Assembly: GCA_947652605.1 (NCBI GenBank)
Contig: OX393579.1
Location: 49,358,970 to 49,422,969 of the forward strand
Reading direction: 5' to 3'
Source: Elmis aenea
Taxonomy: Eukaryota; Arthropoda; Insecta; Coleoptera; Elmidae
Length of the DNA: 64,000 nucleotides
A program made the translations under genes and the position numbers. The number at the start of each line of letters is the position of its first letter. The first letter of the stretch is position 1. The notes beneath the pieces are model-generated. The model had not been told where the DNA came from and searched no databases. It saw only the letters and a list, made by a program, of their open reading frames with translations. Of this stretch, positions 32,406-44,193 are shown one piece after another.

Positions 32406-35400
32406 TTATAACACATACCTCCATTTAATTAATTTTATTAATTAAACATTTATAATTTCATAGCAAACCTAGTAAACTATAGCAAAAATTATTTTTTAAA
32501 CAGCAAAACATAATTTATTTACAGCAGTTTATTACAAGTCTTAAAGAAATACAAGTAATGACGCCCCAAAATCGAAAAGAAATAAATTCCTGCACGCTGA
32601 CATAAAAATTAAGAAACACTTAAACCATTTCGATAAGTAACAAAAACAAGATAATATCTCTATCGATTAATAATTAATATAACATTGGGCTTCTCCTATT
32701 GATTTTTCATAAATTATTTATACGTTTCCAATTAAATTGAACAGCACCACCTATAACCTCAACCGACAATATACATTTATTCCGTTGTGTATTGTATGCG
32801 TTGCGTTCTGGATTGCTCAACACGTTTTTTTTTTGTCGTCTTACGCATTGAACCATGCAAAGTTAGCATTCTTTCGTAAACAGGTGCAGGTAAATGTCGA
32901 GATACGAACTCTAGGCCAATGTTGATAAGTGTAACCTAAACGTTACCAGCAGCTGGATTCTGTAACTTTGGATTTAACGGAAATGCAAGTTCATTACTAC
33001 CTTGTTAATATGACCCACTTCTACGAAAAGCGATGCTCTAACCCACCGGTGGTAACTCACGGAGGGTTTACCCAAGTTAAAACCTGTATCTACTATTTTA
33101 GGAAAGTTAGTACAGAAAATCCTACTGCGCACGTTAACAACTGAAATATGCTTAACGCGTATTTGTTTAAAAATTACCGCCATGTAACTTTGTACACTCT
33201 GTCTTACATTAAAGAATTTATGGTAGTTTTTTTTTTAAGTTTTGATGCGTTTAGTTCCTATTTTTATATTACACAACGATTTTGTTAAGTTTTCTTATTT
33301 TATAGTTTGTTTACTGAATTAATTTTGTTTCAATGGTCGTCAGCACTTTGGGTGGGTATTTTTTAAATTCGGCCAGTTATGTGGTAAAGTAATTCTATTT
33401 TGTTTAGTTGATTTCATTTATTTATTGCACTATGTACGTTACAAACAAATATACCATGTTATTTATATATTAAGCTGGACTGTGAAATTAAAATTGGCGA
33501 ATAATACACAAAGATATGACAAAACTTAATTTTGATATAATTTTGTGCATCTCGCAAGTTACGTTTGCATATTTCTTAATGTTGCGTTTATTCTTTTCTT
33601 CGTTCCACCATAAAATATGTGTTAGATGGGCCATCATTCTGAAAGAATGTAAAAATACCAATATACTGTCATGCGAATAATATACATTACTAGTTTACAT
33701 GAGGTATTTATTTACTTGTTGAATGAACACAATATAATATTACGGATTTAAAAATGTAACAAAATTAATATCAATTTGTAAAATAAAAGATTTACTGTAC
33801 TTACCAAAGCGCTATTTCGTCGCTTCGTTCCTAAATTTACTTATATCCAACACACTTAATTATTGTTAAAAATAGTTTCTTTTTTAATTCAACACAAATA
33901 CAACACTCCAAAAATTTACTTAAATATAACATTTCACCCCCAATCATTAAATGTTATTGAGTATTGAGTAAACAAGTCGAAATGACAGGGTTTTAGCCTT
34001 AAACGCGGCTGTCGAGCCGGTTTCACACGAATTACGTCTAGCATTTACGGTTAGGGTTCATCCTTGGTCCTCAGAAGAAACGGAATATCAACTACCCGAA
34101 TTGGGAAGTCACCACTAACGCGTGGTGTTTACGCTGGTGTTTAAAAGTTACGGAATAAGGGGGCAGGGAACTAATTGATGGATTTTTTATTCATGTACGC
34201 ATGCTAATATTGTTTACAATAATAATAACAGTGTTTTGTACCTAAATGATTAATGTTCGAGTGATTTAGGTAAAAAGAGTATAAATCGTAAGCCACACAA
34301 GCTTATTTATGAGCTGGTCACCGATCTGTTTGTTTTGGCACCCTTTAACGACAGCCTGTCTAAAAGTTATTCAAATAAAAGTAAATAGCTTTGAATTTAC
34401 AGCGTAATGTATTATTAACTGTCGTTAAATTAGCCTAAGCCACTGTCTGTATGGCTATCTGTCTTTTGGAGAAAGTAGTTAAGGTTTTTCGGCAGTTTTT
34501 GAACTATGCAGGGTGTCCCATTATTAATTCCCCACACAGTAAATAATGTCTGTAAAAATACCCCTAGTTACATTTGCCAATATGTATGTTTACATAAGAA
34601 TTACCACAAAAATAATGTAAATGCTTTATTCCATTTGTTTAATGGTATAAATACAAAGTTTTCATAAACTTAACATGCGTTTTACAGGGTGAAAGTAATA
34701 TTACAATAGAATTACAAAAAGTACTGTAAAATTACTTAATGTTTACAGTCTTACATTATTGTACTTGCACATAAAGAAATAAATGTTTGACTTTAGGTGA
34801 AGCATCAAAATGCCACAAAAGCTACATTTTTCCATTAATTATAAGCTTTTACTTCGTCAGTAGCGATCTTAGTTTATCAGAAAATGCCGATACGACTCTG
34901 GTTTATTAAAAATTCCTGAGTACTCCTCTGTCTAATAGCACGCACGGCCTTGTAACTCGAGACACAAATGCTTTGCGCACTTTTTATCTAAATTTCGAAC
35001 TACATTTTAAGAGTTTTTATAGAATTTTAGGTAACATGTGTTTGATAAGCATTGAAGCCAGGTTCAAAATTTCTTTCAAAGTTTGTCGTTATACAGTGTA
35101 CTTGTATTACTGCATTTTACAAAACGACTGTTTAAATGATTTTACAACTATTGTAGTGTTGTGTTAGTGTTGGTCACCAAAAAATATAATTTTTGATTTT
35201 TAATTCATTGTAAGTAAATGGAATAGTATAAGATCAGTTTTAGTATGCTTTTTATTTTGTTAACTTGTTCTCTACGAAATTTTGTGTATTAATAAATAAA
35301 TTTGTGGTCTTTAAAAGTTTAAAAAGATCAATTTAGACAAGTTATTAGTTTAAATCTTTATGAAAATACCGATCTGCACTTAAAAGGATGTTTTTGAAGA

Positions 35401-36142
35401 AAAAAGTGTGTAGCTATATTGTAGATTACACTGATAACTGTGTGGTTTTGTGTTTAATAACTACTTTTTGTTTTAGGTAGGTGTGAGGAGTGCGAAGCTA
35501 GGATTAGTTGTTTATTTTTGGTGAGTTTTTTTTTTTACTATTCGGTCGGTTTTCGAGATAGGCATTTTCGAAACGACGGGAAAAAGCGCCCATTTTGTCG
35601 ATATAATCGAATTTTTCAGTTAATACTAATCAAATACCCAAATATTGGTGTAAATTTATAGATTTTGCTACTACTTTTTGCTTTGCTACTAAAATACATT
35701 AATTTTACTATTTTACTGTAACATTCTTTGGATTAATATGGAAAAAATAAATAAAATTGCCACTCAGAATATGGAAATTGGATGTATATTATTAATCTTT
35801 TTACATGTTAAGTAATTTTGCATCATTTCTGTAAAAATACATTTCAAATTGAAAATTTACAATGATTTTCAATGGCTTAATAATGCCAATGATTATTGAT
35901 TATCATGGTAAATTTACAGAAATATTTTTAATAGTGCAGTTCTGTAACTGATTAGCATCGGTTCTTATTACAAAATATTTTAATTATCGCGGGTACTTTT
36001 TAAATATCTTATTGGATCTTATTGTTTTGGAGATATTCGATTTTAAAATTTTATTTTCCAGTTAAGTTTTTCTTACAAATCGCAGCTTATACTTTCAAAT
36101 GCGTAATTTAAAAGCTTTTAAAATTGCTTATCTTATGATACA
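32406..36142. other. Long gene-free interval
   Basis: 3.7 kb without a recognisable exon or full element. Lone MITE termini occur at about 34508 (CAGGGTGTCCCATTATTAAT) and about 34685 (CAGGGTGAAAG). The short frames here lack domains. Confidence 0.4.
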
Positions 36143-36430
36143 CCGAGTGAGTCGGTTTGACTGTCGAACCCCCATAACTTTGTTATTTCAAAAGGAAACT
36201 CCTATAGACCTTATATTTTTGTAAATCGCAGGAAATTCTCATTTGATAGAGAATTTTTTTCTCTTTTCAATGATTTAAAACTTAAGTACCCTTACTTAAG
36301 CAACTTTTTGAGAAAAACTCAAAAATTATTTTAATTGATTAGTATTTATTTATTTCTAACAAAAACATCACAAGAACTAACATTTTTTGACGAAATTTTT
36401 AAAGCACCATCCACTACAATAATTGAGCCT
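36143..36430. mobile_element. End fragment of a mariner-type element
   Basis: From CACCGAGTGAGTCGGTTTGA onward; the part ATTTGATAGAGAATTTTTTTCTC through AACATCA matches 44375-44510 within a better-defined mariner derivative. Only one end is visible. Alignment to the transposase pseudogene to its right is possible but not shown. Confidence 0.5.
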
Positions 36431-36773
36431 GAACACAGAAAAGTATATCAACTGTCTTTGCCTTTGTTTTATGAAAACAACGCCCAGCCGTATACAGCCA
36501 CTGACTAATTGACTTTTGTGTAAGTTTCCGATTATTTAACTCAACAAACGATTCAAGTTATACTGAATTAATTAAAGCCTACCAACAGGTTGCCTTAACT
36601 ACATGAACCAGACTAAATGTCTGAAATATTGCCTTGAAAATTACTCTCCGCTTCTCCATCTGTTACTTTTCGGAGACTTGTTAAAATCGCGTGTCAGTTT
36701 TACTCGCTTCGCTTTTAAAATTTAATCTAAATTTTTGCAATCAAATGTAGACACGTCTAAGTATTGAAAACAA
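36431..36773. other. Short gene-free interval
   Basis: Nothing recognised between the mariner end and the transposase pseudogene. Confidence 0.3.
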
Positions 36774-37827
36774 TTATACATGTTTAAAACAAATTTTGCA
36801 TGTCAAACATAAATTTGCCAAGAGTTCATTTTTATTAAAGCCACAAAAAAATTTGTAATCATCGCCATTATAACGCTCTGCATTCACCGTAAAAGCTTTG
36901 CCACGATCATCTTTAAAAAAAAGGCCGATGATTCCCCCAGAGCACAAACCACACCAAACCGTACATTTTTGTGCATGTTTGTCATTAAATCGAGCATATG
37001 CTTTCCCCAAAATGCAACAATTTTGTTTTTTGACACTTCCATTTAACGTGACATGAACACCATCGCACTGAAGATCATTTTACGCGAAAACTGATGATCC
37101 GTTGCTCTTTGTTCTAACAGACCGAGCTAGGTGGCTGGTTGTGTTCACAACCTAACTTGCAATCGGGAGGTCATGGGTTCGAATCCCAGGGCCGACTGTC
37201 ATTGTAGAGGTTTCAGGTGGTTTCCTCTACAGTTAAGGCAAATGCTGTGGCAGTACTTCCACCTATTCTTGCCCGTCCTTGACTATCCACATCGTTACCC
37301 ATTATCCTTGCACCTCTAACGACTGAGGAGGGGGTAAATTCCCCTCCCCTATAGCAGTCTGTCGCGCGAGCGGTCGTAACAGTATTGCCAGGTTCTAACA
37401 TCCAATTAACAAAATTTCTGCGTTGCAAATAGCCCCTTTCCTTCAGTTCTTGCGTTTACTGAATCTTACACCCATGCAATTGCAAATCTTCATGTAAAAT
37501 TCTCCATAAACTGGTTTGAGCAATGCCCAATTCTTGGGAACGTTTTAGAATTGATGTTGATGGGTCATTTTCGATACTTTTACGTACAGCAGCCATGTGT
37601 TCAGCAAAGCGTGCAGTTTTTGGTCTCCCTGAAGATGGTTCATTGAGAACTGATCCAGTTTCTTCAAATTTTTTCACTAAATTTCGAATGATTTGTTGAG
37701 TAAGACGATTAAATGTACCGAAAAGTACACGAATTTTGCGCTGCGTTTCTTTTGTGGATCGTCCATTTACCATTTTCATAATAAGTTTTAAAGATTTCAA
37801 TACGTTGTTCTTGTGACAGCGACGCCA
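36774..37827 (-). pseudogene. Mariner-like transposase pseudogene split by a SINE
   Basis: Minus strand. It starts at an ATG at about 37827 (MASLSQEQRIEIFK), shifts frame near residue 20, then reads on through KETQRKIRVLFGTFNR, EETGSVLNEPSSGRPKTA and SQELGIAQTSLWRILH, the two-part helix-turn-helix (DUF4817-type) of mariner-related transposases. Past the SINE it resumes as KMIFS, and after an indel VHVTLNGSVKKQNC and KCTVWCGLCSGGIIG, the first catalytic block. The second and third catalytic blocks are missing. There are at least two frameshifts plus the SINE, so it is inactive. Removing the SINE and one copy of its 9-bp duplication rejoins QRRNFVNWMLE with the following QRATDHQFSRK, which confirms the reading. 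Confidence 0.88.
37120..37391 (+). mobile_element. tRNA-derived SINE, fuller copy
   Basis: It has a tRNA-like head with A-box-like GAGCTAGGTGGCTGG and B box GGTTCGAATCC (about 37177), then the family body shared with 20302-20518 (GTAGAGGTTTCAGGTGGTT, GGCAAATGCTGTG). GTTCTAACA flanks it exactly (37111-37119 and 37392-37400), a 9-bp target duplication. It is inserted into a mariner transposase pseudogene. Confidence 0.9.
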
Positions 37828-38223
37828 TAGTTAGACCTGTGAATAACTGAAATTAGGAAAAATGAAATTTCACTAGAATGCAAAAAGCCAATCTGTAGTT
37901 ATCGACATTCAAAATCCTAAAGCCCGTTTTGGAAAATCCTGTATAAAATTTTAATCAGATCCATTTAGGAGCTTTAGAGAAGTAAGGGAGCAAACAGAAA
38001 GACAGATAAATAAAATTTTGTGTATAAGGGAGAGACTGGTTTTTAAATCATACCCAAAAATACAAAATTTTTAAAAAAATAATGTAATATCTTCCATGTA
38101 ACTAACACCTTACAGTTAGTATTACAAAAGGTGGTTGATTTTAATTCTCAATTACTTAAATATGTCTAAATAAAATTTCATTGCCCGTCCTTTACACATT
38201 TCGTCTTAGCGAAGGTCTCACCA
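37828..38223. other. Flank of the mariner pseudogene
   Basis: TTGGAAAATCCTGTA (ending about 37943) looks like the outer terminus of the mariner element. Beyond it nothing is recognised. Confidence 0.4.
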
Positions 38224-38586
38224 GGGAAGGTCACGATAGGTTGTCGGGTTCTCGCTAGAATCTGATCAAGGCTGTGTTTATTGCATCAAGAACATCAAAA
38301 CTAACTATTTTGCAGAGTTACACGTGCCACTGGCCATTTTCTTCGGAAATATAGGGGAAAAACTGAAAAGTTGAATAATAAAAGTAATTTTTGTAATCCC
38401 GTTGGCCATGAAACCGTCAGAGATAAAATCGAAATTCTTCTATTTACCGAATCGCGCATCTTTTGCAAGTAAAATGGTGCAAAGTTTTTGAAAAAATCTT
38501 GAACGGTTCCTTCGGAAAACATCAAAAACGAAACCCCTGCCAAAGGGCTATGTTTTGAGAAGTTGTGGTATACTTGAATGCTTGTA

Positions 38587-40124
38587 GAGTAAACCCGGGC
38601 AAAAGTCCGCACTGGGGTAAAAGTCCTATTAGGGATAGGAAGGACTGGAGAGTTAAGAGAGAATAGGTTTTATTATAGGTAGTTGATACAGTATCTGTGG
38701 TGGACACATATAGTTCTAGCTTGATCGGCAGTTAAACCGCTGCGAAAATGAGTGTAAAAATGCTTGGCTTGTTATAGTTTTCGATGATCTTTAATTAGGC
38801 ATTGATATTTAAAAGTCTCTCACAACTGGCATGCAACTTTTTTTATATAAACACCCCCCATTTTAGCTACACAATCCTGTCGCCAAACGTTTCCTAACTT
38901 AAACTAAAGATGCCGTCATAACGCTTCTATCGTAATTAGCACGCATGGGGGCAAAAAGCCGCAGTCGTGCCTGGGGTAAAAGGCCGCGCACGGGCTTTTG
39001 CCCCGTCTTTATTTAAATTACTTTGATATATTCTACAAAAATCATTTCTTTCGGAATTTGTAAGAGAACGACGGATAGAAAGCCGATTACATCAGAAATA
39101 TTGGAGGAGGCGAAGAGAAGATTGCGAGAAAGAAGAAATCCAATCGAAGTACTTATAGCAAAGACTTTTGGAGTTCATGAATCATCCTTAAGAAAAAGAT
39201 TAAAGCTGGACTTTGGCGTGACTTCATTAGAAAGATTCAAATCCACATTTACGTCTGATCACGAAGCAAGTTTAGCTGATCACTGTAGATAGATGGACGC
39301 AAGGTTCTACGGAATTACTAGAAAAAAAATTCTGCGGTTGGCTTTTAACTTTGCTTCGCAAAATAACATCGTAAACCATTTTAATAAGGAGTCACAAATG
39401 GCGGGAGACGACTGGACCAAAAGTTTTTTTTTTCTAGACACAAATTTTCATTTAGAACGCCCAAAAAGACAAGCGTCGGAAGGGTTATGGGTTTCAATAA
39501 AGTCCAAATAGAAAGATTCTACGATAATTTAACGAACAGCCAAGTCAGAGAAGAGGAAAACGAAATTGTTTGCCCAGGTTGTTAAGAAATATATGAAGGT
39601 CTACCAGCCGAGGACTAAATTACCTAAGTGCCGTAAATGCCACAACTGGTGGCACGAAAGTTGCTCAAATTTTGAAGCCGGCGAGTTCGCCTGAGACTTT
39701 TGTTGAATTTGTCAAATATTTTTTGTGTTCTTTTAAATGTGATAATTTTTTAATTTTGTTACAAGACTGAAAGAACTTTTATTTTGTATTTTTGAAGAGA
39801 ATTAACTTTTATTTCATAAAATAACACACCGTGTATTATTGTGTCAAAGATGTAAACATTTTAATTAGACGAATGCACGAACGGCCTTTTGCCCCATCAA
39901 TTTGGACTTTTGCCCCATAGGGTGGGGCAAAAGTACCAATCTACATCAAACCATAAAAAAAAATATTTTTATTTGAATTCGTTACTTTTGGTGGCGACCC
40001 ATTTTATGATGCAATGAGAAGTGTCTAAGGTGTTCATAAAATTTTATTTTGACCCGTTAAACATAAAACTTACTTATTTAGAGAGTTGAGAACGTTAAGT
40101 GCGGACTTTTGCCCGGGTTTACTC
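38587..40124 (+). mobile_element. Pogo-like transposon, internally deleted
   Basis: 27-bp inverted ends (GAGTAAACCCGGGCAAAAGT...) are identical at 38587-38613 and 40098-40124, with TA on each side. The 1,538-bp body carries the N-terminal and C-terminal pieces of a pogo-type transposase but not the catalytic core, so it depends on a partner for movement. GGGCAAAAGTCC and its complement recur as subterminal motifs. Confidence 0.9.
39053..39692 (+). pseudogene. Pogo-like transposase remnant: psq/CENP-B DNA-binding part plus C-terminal zinc finger
   Basis: The first part reads EEAKRRLRERRNPIEVLIAK and VHESSLRKRLKL (psq-type helix-turn-helix), then HCR followed by a TAG where related proteins have a sense codon, then MDARFYGITRKKILRLAF and NHFNKESQMAGDDWTKSF (CENP-B-type domain). 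A frameshift near 39505 leads into GFNKVQIERFYDNLTNS. The sequence then jumps straight to a PHD-like cysteine cluster (CPGC, CRKCHNWWHESC). The roughly 250-residue DDE catalytic domain that should lie between is absent. Several stops and shifts make it non-functional. Confidence 0.82.
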
Positions 40125-40689
40125 TATGTACTACATATCTGTTATAACTAAATCTGTGACTTGCATAGGTGTTTAACATAGGAAAAACGAGGGCCTCGTT
40201 TTTCGCGTTTTTCTCCGGAACCGTTTAAGATTTTTTCAAAAAATTTGCACCATTTTGCTTGCAAAGGATGCGCGTTGGTAAATAGAAGAGTTTCATAGCC
40301 AACGCGATCGCAAAAATTACGTTCATTATTCAACTTTTCAGTGTTTCCCCTATTTTGCCGAAGGAAATGGCCCGTGGCACGTAAAACTCTGCAAAACATT
40401 TAATTTTGATGTTCTTGATGCAATTAACACGTTTACTGCCGAGCTTATTTTGCTAGTGTTGAATCCAACGCCGGTGAGAGTTTGTCCATATTGGAATCAT
40501 ACCCAATATGAATTACATCCAATAAGAATGTATACATAGTTCAAAATTATTATGCGTGGTGCATTAATCACGCTACCGGTCATCTATGACCACCACGGCG
40601 TAGGAGCGTACCAAAAGTAAATTTACATCTAAAAATTATATAAGGTTAAAAAAAATAATTCACATGGTAAAACGGTTAATTTCACAGTA

Positions 40690-41552
40690 AATACATTAGA
40701 ATTTCAACCCCCACAAGCAAACAGTGGCGGAGTTGTGGGGGTACAGTTAAATAAATTTTATAAAAAACTAGTACGGCCCTGTTCAACATCAAACTCGTAA
40801 TTGTTTTTGGGTAGAACACTTTATTCTAAACAAAAAGTTTCTCTAGACTTTTCTTCGTATCTACCACCGTTTGGCGCGAAATTTGATTTATTTTATAATT
40901 CTCGCGAAAATTTTGCTCATAAGTTCTATCTAAAAATATTGCGAAAAGCTGAAAATGGCAAATTGCAGAATAAATGCTCATTAATCGTTAATTTAGCGGA
41001 AATTATTTTCTCATGATTAGCATGTTTTGTTATTAAAAACTGCAAAAATCGGTAATTACTTCTTTATTTCGAATATTAGCGATATTTTTAGATCGAATCT
41101 ATGAGCAAATTTTTCGCGAGAATAGTAAAATAAATCAAATTTCGCGCCAAACGGTGGTAGATACAAAGAAAAATCGAAATACACTTTTTGTTTAAAATAA
41201 AATGTTACACCGAAAAACAATTTCAAGTTTGATTTTGAACAGGGCCATACTAGTTTTTTATAAAATTTATTGAAACTGAACCCCCACAACTCCGCCACTG
41301 GTTGCTTGTGGGGTTTGATATTTCCACCGAATGTGGTAACATGTAAGGTGATGCTGTATACCAAATTTGGTTTAAATATATCTACTGGTTGAGAAACGGT
41401 TAAACATTATCGTTATTTTTTCGAAAATTTCAACACCCTGTATCTTTAAAAAGGAGGCGTTTATGAACCCATGTTGATATGGAATATTCGTTTTAAAATA
41501 AGTTTTTGTATGGACTGTTAAAAGTCCTACAAAGAAAAGGACCACCCTGTAG
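40690..41552. mobile_element. Foldback MITE inside the piggyBac element
   Basis: Arms at about 40690-40960 and 41060-41330 are inverted copies (CCACCGTTTGGCGCGAAATT, GGCGGAGTTGTGGGGG). The right part up to GGACCACCCTG (41552) followed by TA matches the MITE at 22263-22658. The corresponding left terminus is not visible, so the left boundary is approximate. Confidence 0.7.
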
Positions 41553-41562
41553 ATTACAAACG

Positions 41563-41999
41563 CAGGCAAAGCTGCCGTCGATTTATCTGATCAAATGTCT
41601 GCATATTGCAACCCACTGAGAAAAACTAAAATGGTACAGAAAACTTGCACTTGAGCTTTTACTTAACACTGTATAAAAACAAGGAGTAACACGTAATAAA
41701 TCTATTACAATTGTTGAATTTAGAAAAAAATTAATTACGCATCTGACTCAGTGTCAAAATGAACCTCCTCGCCCGTTTCCTCAGTAGTTTTAAGGCCAAG
41801 ACTGCGTCACGAAGGAGGGAGAAGCGTGTAAAGTCAGAAAACATTGCAAAAATTGTTACAAACATAATTTCAAAATACATGGTAGAACGGTAGCAAAAAA
41901 TAGAACCAAAAAAGTGACAACATTTTGTGCCGATTGTGATGGCAAACCACACTTTTGTCTACCGTGTTTTAACAAATTACATTGCTTTATTTCTATTTG
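41563..41999 (+). pseudogene. piggyBac transposase C-terminal remnant
   Basis: It begins GKAAVDLSDQMSAYCNPLRK, the VDLSDQ...Y block typical of piggyBac transposases, followed after shifts by LELLLN-like and EFRKKLITHL-like pieces. It ends with the cysteine-rich finger KHCKNCYKHN...TFCADCDGKPHFCLPCFNKLH and a stop at about 41997. The finger binds the transposon ends in piggyBac proteins. At least three frameshifts or stops break the frame, and everything N-terminal is missing or replaced by the MITE. Confidence 0.85.
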
Positions 42000-42225
42000 A
42001 TTTGTAATGCTAAAAATAAAAATTTTGACATATTCGTAGCTGCACCTATTGTTTTTAACCCCTATTTTCATATTAATTACATTTACAAAATCATAAACGC
42101 TATTATTTGCGTACTTTACGCATTTTTATTGAAGTCGTTTGCGCCGGTCATCTATGACCACCACGGCGGTAAACGTGTTAACACAGTCTTGATCAGATTC
42201 TAGCGACAACATATCGTGACCCTCT

Positions 42226-43562
42226 CTTGTCAATTTAAACGATCAACAATGAGTTATTAATTTTAATCGAACCAATAAAGAAGAAGACGATTGTAAACAG
42301 AACAAACCGAGTTCAAAGTTCAACGTTATCTTTCAAACTGTTTGAAAATCCTCCCTACTCGTAAAAATGTGACTGCGTGTCTATTGTTTTTATAGTTTAG
42401 GAAACACAAAAAATTGAAGTATAAAAATTAACGATTTTAAAACAACATAATGAACTTATAACCAACTGTTCGTGCTTTAACCATCAAGATTAATATTCCC
42501 AGTAGACTATTTAAAAATAACCACCGCCAGTTATATTACAACAGTCCATCATTTCTAATAAGTATTGTGTGAAATGGGCTCTAATTGTGGTTTTATAAAC
42601 ACCGCATAAAAATATTGTAACTCTATTCAAATATTGCTGGCATGCACTCAGATGTTAACAACTACCGTACGTATAAACTTCTGACCTGAAGGTTATTTAA
42701 TATTTAATCAATATTAAACTGGTAGAAAAGGTTTATGCGCTATGACTTGAGGGAATGTGGTCGAAACCATACAGAAATCATTCTTACGGACTTAATTGTT
42801 TGGTATCAAATTGTTTAGTTGTCACCACGAATTCAAAGTGAAAACCACACGATGTAGGAAGGATTCGTAACTTGATCCAAACTTGCATGGAGAAATTATC
42901 TGTGGTTTGAAAGGTACGCGAAGTTTTGATGGGAAAGGTGACGACATAATGTATGTAACGTTTCTGGATTTTACAGTTTTTTAATTAATTTCGTAAGTTT
43001 CCTTCAGACAAGAAAAACCAAAGCTCTTAAGTATTTTTTTATAATTATGTTGTACAACAATTTTTTGGACTCTAAACTACTTTAAAGTCATGGAGATTTC
43101 GTGAGTAAAATAGTTATTTACGAAACAAGACCGGAAAGTGTAGGCTGTAGGGTGACCAGATAGGTACAACTAAAAATCGGAACATGACTGAAAAAATTAA
43201 AAATGGCTTTTTTGGTTACATCGATTTTCAAAAATTTCCAAAATTCCGAAGGTCCCAAAAGTAACTTTTTACTTTGGTGAATTTTATTAATTTTAGTACA
43301 ATGAATTGTTCATTATTAAATTATTATACAAATTTATGCATTTAAGAAATCGTGTAAGAAAATTTAACTTTTTTATATGCAAACATTTGTATAATAATGG
43401 ACAAACCATTGTGCCAGAATATAATTTTTTTAAAGACACTTACATTCACCAATATAGATGATCAGTTTTGGAACACCCATCACAATGTCATTGAAAATAT
43501 ATTATCTTTATTATTTATAAGAAACATATCTTCTCATATTATTTTATCATACATACTTTATA
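42226..43562. other. Gene-free interval
   Basis: No exon or element ends were recognised. Confidence 0.4.
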
Positions 43563-44189
43563 CAGGGTGTGTAAAAATTGGCGGAAGCGCTACACGTGGC
43601 GATGTTCTTCGTAAAATTCTAAGTCGAAAATCTTAATACGAAAATGTTGTACCATGCTTCCTATGGCCTCAGGAACCATTTAAAGAAAAAAAAAAATTGG
43701 CAACATTGCATACATTGATTTGCGTTTGGACATTTTTTTTATCAACAATTTTTACTTAGGTATTTACAATTTTTGTTCGAACTGAAAGCCTTCAGTTCGT
43801 AAACAAAGCTGCAACCTTTTGGGTATCGTAAAACACAAACTAGAAATAATTACGAGAAAAACAGAGATGACTGCTAATGATAATGTTGCCATATGTATTA
43901 TTTTCATTCAAATCAGTGATTTACATATTTTCAACACCAATTTTTGAAAAGAAGAACACAATATCTAGGAAAAAATACTATTCGAAATTTATTTTTATTC
44001 CAAATTGCAGCTTTTTCATTTGCAAGTATTAAATAATAACGCTTATTAAAGGACTAAATGTCAAAACTTTGAGGACCTCTTGCAGACACAGCAAGCATGG
44101 TACAACATTTTCGTATTAAGATTTTCGACTTAGAATTTTACGAAGAACATCGCCACGTGTAGCGCTTCCGCCAATTTTTACACACTCTG
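43563..44189. mobile_element. CAGGGTGTG-ended MITE, about 95-bp inverted repeats
   Basis: The left arm CAGGGTGTGTAAAAATTGGC...GCATGGTACAACATTTTCG (inverted) pairs almost perfectly with 44095-44189. TA flanks both ends. The interior is AT-rich and non-coding. Confidence 0.88.
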
Positions 44190-44193
44190 TATA

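Larger units (their letters stand above)
40428..42177 (+). mobile_element. piggyBac element with TTAA target duplication, defective
   Basis: TTAA stands at 40424-40427 and 42178-42181. The ends CACGTTTACTGCCG and, inverted, CACGTTTACCGCCG are 14-bp inverted repeats with one mismatch. CCGGTCATCTATGACCACCA occurs both near the left (about 40576) and right (about 42145) ends in the same orientation. The interior holds a transposase C-terminal remnant and a foldback MITE. TTAA targeting and the cysteine domain together make the assignment firm. Confidence 0.9.
38224..42225. mobile_element. Foldback element split by a pogo-like and a piggyBac insertion
   Basis: The left arm (38224 to about 38545) and the right arm (about 40190-40427 plus 42182-42225) are inverted repeats. 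The outer tip AAGGTCACGATA...TAGAATCTGATCAAG pairs with 42186-42225, and the inner part TTTTGCAGAGTTACACGTGC pairs with 40380-40400. Without the two insertions the element would be about 0.7 kb. Superfamily unknown. Confidence 0.8.

Noticed and set aside
37120..37195. A functional tRNA gene
   Set aside because: B box and part of an A box are present, but the head does not close as a cloverleaf by eye and continues into the SINE body with a target duplication around the whole unit.
37131..37428. Frames on both strands over the SINE
   Set aside because: They arise from SINE sequence and the flanking mariner fragment; no independent gene.
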